Shown: one piece after another, positions 42,931 through 46,882 of the stretch | Layout of the letters: the number at the start of each line of letters is the position of its first letter | How positions within the stretch are numbered: position 1 is the first letter of the stretch | Source: Planctomycetales bacterium | Lineage (GTDB): Bacteria > Planctomycetota > Planctomycetia > Pirellulales > Lacipirellulaceae | DNA length: 46,882 nt | Reading direction: 5' to 3' | NCBI GenBank assembly: GCA_020427155.1 | Contig: JAGQOW010000024.1 | Coordinates: 1-46,882 of the forward strand | The notes under the pieces: generated by a model | Told to the model about the DNA's origin: nothing | Databases searched by the model: none | What the model saw: only the letters and a program-made list of their open reading frames with translations | Translations under genes and position numbers: made by a program

Positions 42931-44223
42931 TTGCCCGCAGTAGCCGCCAACCCGAGCAATTCTCCCAAGGGAATGTCGCTGTCGGAAGACGCCTGGCGGC
43001 GGCTGCGCCGCAATCGCGTGGCGATGGCCTCGTTGATTACGCTGGCGGTGATCTCGGTCTTGGCCTTTCTCACACCGCTGCTGCCGCTGCAGACTCCCGA
43101 CTCGGCACAAACCTCGTTGCAGTATGCCGAACCCACCGCCTCGCCGCTTTGGCTGAATACATTTGTCTTGGACACTGCGGCGATTGAAAAGACGCCGCAG
43201 GTTGTCGATGAACTTGAAAGCCAATTACCTGCTCTGCAGTTGGCCTTCGATCAGGCCCAGGAAGATTTGCACAGCGCTCGAGTTGCACTTTCAGACAGCT
43301 TATCGCCTGCAAAACGCGAGCAACAACTCGATGCCCCGCAGCGTGCCTATGACGAAGCCAAACGTCTCCTCCGCCAGAAGGACGCGGAGATTCAGGACAC
43401 GATTCAGCAGCCTTACCGCAAATTGGGGTTTGCCAATCTCGGCTGGCTTAGCCGCCAGATGGTCGAGTTGCGATTCGCGGTGTTTGGCCAACGCAGCCTC
43501 AACTCGGTCTGGGGCCGCGATGTGCTGGGTCGCGATATTCTCTCACGCATTTTTTGGGGAGCGCGAATCTCTTTGATTGTGGGACTGGTGGCAACTATCG
43601 TCTCGCTGGGCATCGGGGTCACTTACGGCGCCGTGTCAGGTTACCTTGGCGGCTGGGTCGACGACGCGATGATGCGGTTGGTCGACGTGATGTATTCGAT
43701 CCCGTTTATCTTTGTCGTCATTTTCCTGATTACAATCCTGGGCGAAGAAAGCGTTGCCGACGAACTGGCGTATTGGGGTATCGATCGGATAACGATCTTT
43801 TTCCTCGTCGTAGGCGCTATCTATTGGCTCACGATGTCGCGAGTCGTTCGCGGGCAAGTGATTTCGCTAAAAAACGAACTTTTCGTCGAATCGGCCCGGT
43901 CGCTCGGTGCAGGGCAGACGCGGATCATCTTCCTGCATCTGATGCCCAATCTGTTCAGCGTGGTGCTGGTCTATCTGACGCTCACGATTCCGCGCGTCAT
44001 GCTCTTCGAGGCTTTTCTGTCGTTTTTGGGCCTGGGAGTCGAGCCTCCCGACGTTTCCTGGGGATTATTAGCCAACGAAGGAATCAAGGTCATCACGCCG
44101 GTAAAGATTTACTGGTGGCTGATTCTGTTCCCAAGTCTGGCGCTGGGCACAACGCTGATGGCATTGAATTTCCTGGGCGACGGCGTCCGCGACGCGCTTG
44201 ACCCACGCCTGCGAGACGAGTAG
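42931..44223 (+). CDS. Peptide ABC transporter permease, OppC/DppC-like, with coiled-coil insertion
   Basis: 430 residues, much longer than the usual 300. Start TTG with AGGAG ten bases upstream. An N-terminal helix (VAMASLITLAVISVLAFLTP) is followed by an insertion of about 80 residues (70-150) of charged helical sequence with coiled-coil character: DELESQLPALQLAFDQAQED and KREQQLDAPQRAYDEAKRLL. The transport domain has the normal GRDVLGRDILSRIFWGARISL entry, EAA loop ELFVESARSLGAGQTRIIF, and ends DALDPRLRDE. The insertion would face outside the membrane. Confidence 0.9.
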   Translation: MPAVAANPSNSPKGMSLSEDAWRRLRRNRVAMASLITLAVISVLAFLTPLLPLQTPDSAQTSLQYAEPTASPLWLNTFVLDTAAIEKTPQVVDELESQLPALQLAFDQAQEDLHSARVALSDSLSPAKREQQLDAPQRAYDEAKRLLRQKDAEIQDTIQQPYRKLGFANLGWLSRQMVELRFAVFGQRSLNSVWGRDVLGRDILSRIFWGARISLIVGLVATIVSLGIGVTYGAVSGYLGGWVDDAMMRLVDVMYSIPFIFVVIFLITILGEESVADELAYWGIDRITIFFLVVGAIYWLTMSRVVRGQVISLKNELFVESARSLGAGQTRIIFLHLMPNLFSVVLVYLTLTIPRVMLFEAFLSFLGLGVEPPDVSWGLLANEGIKVITPVKIYWWLILFPSLALGTTLMALNFLGDGVRDALDPRLRDE

Positions 44224-44228
44224 GCCTT

Positions 44229-44242
44229 CAGGCCTGATAACG
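44229..44242. terminator. Small hairpin between convergent genes
   Basis: CAGGCCTG-type palindrome (AGGCC, TTCA, GGCCT near 44225-44238) in the 32-base gap between oppC and a convergent PEP-CTERM gene. There is no T-tract, so function as a terminator is doubtful. Confidence 0.3.
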
Positions 44243-44255
44243 CGACCTGACTAGA

Positions 44256-46658
44256 TCAACGACTCGAGGAACCACGCCTGGGGCGGCACGACAGTCCCAG
44301 CGCAAAACCGAGCAACAACGCCAGTGAACTCGGCTCGGGTACAGCCGACAAGGCTGCCGAAAGCGGGCTTACTCCGATACCGAACTGACTCTGCCAGGCA
44401 AGGAAATCGAAGGCGTCGACGTCGAAATCGCCGTCGGCGTCGCCGTCCATGTGCGTGGCGCCTGCGGACATGCCGAGCCCCGTTTCCCAGGTGGTCAAAT
44501 CGGCGTTGTCGACCATGCCGTTTTCGTCGAAGTCGCCAGCAAGGAAATCCACAGTAGCAATCTCAAGCGTCACTTTTTTGGGATCGGTCAGGTAATCGAC
44601 CGGAAGCCACGTCACCGATCGACCGCCGAGAATGCTGGGAAAATTCGCGGAGAAGAAAGTACCAACAATATCGCTAGTCGATTCAATGATATCAAAGCGA
44701 TCGCCGGCGGTAGGCGTGTAACCGCCCACATCGAGCGCCAGCACATCGAGAACGCCATCGAGATTCACTGCACCGGTGGAATTGAGTTGGTCGTGCTGTG
44801 TGCCAGGAGTAGGGCCACCGATCTCGATCTCCAGGTGTGCAGAAATATGTCCGAGCGAATAACTCCCCTCCAGCGGAACGATGGCAGTGCTTTCTCCAGG
44901 AGAATGGGTAGCGACAAAACCGATGCGAACATCGTCGAGCACCCCCGTCCCGCCTAACTTGGTAGCGCGGATCTCAAGCATTTCGGCGGCCGAGTTGCCC
45001 TCCAGGCGACCGTTGTTGATCGTCATTCCGGCCCCCGTAATTTGTCCCCGACCGCGGATCGTATGCCCTGGGTCTTGCGTCAGCGTGAATCCGCTGTTGA
45101 CAGTAATAAACGAGCCATTTGCGAGGTCGGGTAGAAGAATCTCACCGGAGCCCGATAACGCCACATCGCTCTCTACTAAGATGCGATTGCGATTGGTAAT
45201 CGTGTTGTTGTTTTCCAACGACGTACCGTTAAGGTTAAGCGTGTTGTTGCCATCAAGGATGGTGAACGGGGCGTTGTTTATTACATTCGTCAGCCGACCG
45301 GACGTGGTGAGCGTGAAGGTACCCGCCCCGACCGCCTCCAGCCTGCCACCCACGATGGTACCGCCTGCGTCGAGTTGCACGGTTCCTTCGTTTGCAAGAA
45401 TCCTGCCATTGGGAGCATTCTGGGTTATCGTTGAAACGCGAATACGAAGTGTAGCGCCGGCATCTGCTCGTATGAGATTGTTATTGGTTTGTGGATTTGT
45501 GCTGGTCTCAAACTGTAAAATAGTTCCGATTTGGGGCTCGGCGATGATGGTGCCGTCATTGATGAGGCCGGCTTCAATGACTCCGACTCCGCGAACTGTT
45601 TGGTTGGCGCCGATCGTTCCAACAACCCCTCCTGAGGAGCGTATCCGCGAACCTACGCCAGTGAGGTTTTCGGTCATGAGGATGATCTCGCCACTGCCAT
45701 CGATAGTCTCCGAGGTAGCAAAGTTCAAGACGGTCGACTCGGTGGCATCGATGCCAATTTGGATCGTCCCATCATTAGTCAAAGTATTGTTCGCCACGTT
45801 CAACGTCGACCCAGTAGCAGAATTATACTTGTGGAGCGTCCCTAAGAGATGAATTGAGTCGAGCGTAAGCGTGCCATCAATTGACTCGAAAATGCCGCCA
45901 TTCACCGATTCGAGGGTACCACCGGTGAAGGTACGGTTATTGAGGAAAACCTTTTTTGTATCGGCTACGATCTTGCCACCAGCGCCCTGAGTAATGTCAG
46001 TTAAGAAACTGACATTTGAAGTTGTTGAAGATTGGATCGTCCCGTTGTTTGTCTTCGTTCCGCTGCCAATGATCAACAACGCACCGTTAAGGTCGCCACT
46101 GCCGTCCTCGGCAACGATAGAACCATTATTAATGAACGCTCCATTGATCTGCCCTTCGCCACGGATCGTATGACCGGCCTCGTGGGTCAGAGTGCCAAGC
46201 GTCACCAGAATCTCGGAGGCAACACCAGGAGCGGGCAATAAGATGTCGCCGCTGCCACTGATGGTACCGCCGTTGACAAATCCCAGCCTGGCATTTGCCC
46301 CCGCGTCGCTGTTGACCGTAACTGAACCGTCGTTCGACAGTGTGCCGCCGTGAATGTCGAGTTTCTTGCCGTCTGCGATTTCAATAGCCCCGTCAACTTG
46401 CACTTCCAAGGTAGAAACCGAGGCAATCAATGGACCAAATACGCTGTCAATTTCGGTTGGCGAGGGTGCGCCAACGATGACATCGTCGGTCGAAATAGGT
46501 ACGGCACCTCCACTCCAATTGCCTGGAACTCCCCATTTGCTTGGTTGGATGCCGTCGTCACCTTGCCAAGTAACCTGTGCGGTAAGGGTTGAACAATGGC
46601 TCAAAGCAACGCTCGCCCATACCAGAACGCTGAAAGAGAAACGCTTGTGCCTGTTCAC
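44256..46658 (-). CDS. Large PEP-CTERM protein with repeated beta-solenoid modules and dockerin-like repeat
   Basis: 800 residues from a GTG with GGGG six bases upstream. A signal peptide (FSFSVLVWASVALSHCSTLTAQ) is followed by a repeat-rich beta region. Three modules show the same order: SGSGDILLP or SGSGEILL, a GHTIRGEGQI or HTIRGRGQI block, then INNGSIVAE or a related INNG block. The middle copy is more diverged. Near the end are two dockerin-like segments (GDFDENGMVDNADLTTWETG and GDADGDFDVDAFDFLAWQ), VPEPSSLALLLG and a basic tail. It is likely a surface or matrix protein. Its GTG overlaps the stop of an upstream related gene. Confidence 0.85.
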   Translation of the reverse strand: MNRHKRFSFSVLVWASVALSHCSTLTAQVTWQGDDGIQPSKWGVPGNWSGGAVPISTDDVIVGAPSPTEIDSVFGPLIASVSTLEVQVDGAIEIADGKKLDIHGGTLSNDGSVTVNSDAGANARLGFVNGGTISGSGDILLPAPGVASEILVTLGTLTHEAGHTIRGEGQINGAFINNGSIVAEDGSGDLNGALLIIGSGTKTNNGTIQSSTTSNVSFLTDITQGAGGKIVADTKKVFLNNRTFTGGTLESVNGGIFESIDGTLTLDSIHLLGTLHKYNSATGSTLNVANNTLTNDGTIQIGIDATESTVLNFATSETIDGSGEIILMTENLTGVGSRIRSSGGVVGTIGANQTVRGVGVIEAGLINDGTIIAEPQIGTILQFETSTNPQTNNNLIRADAGATLRIRVSTITQNAPNGRILANEGTVQLDAGGTIVGGRLEAVGAGTFTLTTSGRLTNVINNAPFTILDGNNTLNLNGTSLENNNTITNRNRILVESDVALSGSGEILLPDLANGSFITVNSGFTLTQDPGHTIRGRGQITGAGMTINNGRLEGNSAAEMLEIRATKLGGTGVLDDVRIGFVATHSPGESTAIVPLEGSYSLGHISAHLEIEIGGPTPGTQHDQLNSTGAVNLDGVLDVLALDVGGYTPTAGDRFDIIESTSDIVGTFFSANFPSILGGRSVTWLPVDYLTDPKKVTLEIATVDFLAGDFDENGMVDNADLTTWETGLGMSAGATHMDGDADGDFDVDAFDFLAWQSQFGIGVSPLSAALSAVPEPSSLALLLGFALGLSCRPRRGSSSR
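44391..44489 (-). repeat. 99-bp near-identical segment, copy A (in the dockerin region)
   Basis: 44391-44489 matches 46784-46882 with one difference (base 44412 G versus A), at a constant offset of 2393. It encodes the GLGMSAGATHMDGDADGDFD part of two neighbouring PEP-CTERM genes. The second copy runs off the window, so the full length is unknown. Confidence 0.9.
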
Positions 46659-46882
46659 AATCGGCCCCTTTGAAACGAGTTCACTACCATACCCAAACCG
46701 AAAAGCAGGAGGAAAATCGAGCTAGGCTCTGGCACGACGGCAGAAACGGCGGATAACGGCCCGGCACCGATCCCATATTGTTGCTGCCAGGCAAGGAAAT
46801 CGAAAGCGTCGACGTCGAAATCGCCGTCGGCGTCGCCGTCCATGTGCGTGGCGCCTGCGGACATGCCGAGCCCCGTTTCCCA
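46655..46882 (-). CDS. PEP-CTERM protein with dockerin-like repeat, C-terminal end (partial)
   Basis: The frame is open from the right edge and stops at 46655-46657. The visible 75 residues have WETGLGMSAGATHMDGDADG followed by DFDVDAFDFLAWQQQYG (dockerin-like calcium loops). The PEP-CTERM signal is VVPEPSSIFLLLFGLGMVVNSF with an Arg-containing end. The stop overlaps the GTG of the next gene (GTGA), suggesting coupled expression. It is a paralog of the following protein's C-terminus; the body of the gene lies outside the window. Confidence 0.85.
   Translation of the reverse strand, partial: WETGLGMSAGATHMDGDADGDFDVDAFDFLAWQQQYGIGAGPLSAVSAVVPEPSSIFLLLFGLGMVVNSFQRGRL
46784..46882 (-). repeat. 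99-bp near-identical segment, copy B
   Basis: Second copy of the segment at 44391-44489, 98 of 99 bases identical and truncated by the window edge. Such high identity next to divergent flanks suggests a recent duplication or gene conversion of the dockerin module. Confidence 0.9.

Overview
The window reads as chromosomal DNA of a planctomycete, most likely of the order Pirellulales (a Lacipirellulaceae-like genome is my guess). The grounds are protein families: a DUF1559 prepilin-like protein, a formylglycine-type sulfatase, five PEP-CTERM proteins (three with dockerin-like Asp/Gly repeats), an Omp85/BamA protein and a His-rich secreted protein. This assignment is inference from families; there is no rRNA gene here.

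Layout. 1-3835: the end of a sigma-70 factor gene, a small Tyr/Pro-rich secreted protein and, converging on it, a BamA-type outer-membrane assembly protein. 4134-10815 (minus strand): a housekeeping block that would be transcribed in the order glmU-like, prs, rplY, pth, rpsF, ssb, rplI, dnaB. 11166-15075 (plus): a globin followed by argB-argD-argF. 15076-24864: an accessory region with an XRE regulator/membrane protein pair, an RDD-TIKI/ChaN-like fusion, three PEP-CTERM proteins (one a subtilase), small membrane proteins, an alpha/beta hydrolase, a DUF1559 protein and a His-rich protein. 25019-28618: a sulfatase with a TPR-like secreted protein, then a divergent parallel beta-helix protein. 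29025-36688: a cbb3-type oxidase cluster (diheme lipoprotein, membrane protein, CcoN, CcoO, two small membrane proteins, copper P-type ATPase, SafE/DsbD_2-like protein). 36755-40013: SnoaL-like protein, bestrophin-like channel, SGNH hydrolase, SpoU-type methyltransferase. 40096-44223: a peptide ABC importer cassette (binding protein and two permeases, no ATPase). 44256-46882 (minus): two tandem, translationally overlapping PEP-CTERM/dockerin proteins, the upstream one cut by the window edge.

The most interesting non-coding signal is a family of five imperfect hairpin repeats (15656, 18544, 19396, 21184, 22295), all in the same orientation, in the gaps of the accessory region. They share a left arm like AAAAGGG-CAGAACGAT and, in most copies, a right arm like ATCGTTCTG-CTTTT. 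Their mismatches are mostly G.T, so the plus strand folds better than the minus strand. The last copy contains the start codon and part of the signal peptide of the alpha/beta hydrolase. A second signal is arrays of 7-nt units in the gaps after argB, argD and argF, including an inverted pair after argF. I saw no tRNA, rRNA, CRISPR array, transposase gene or phage gene.
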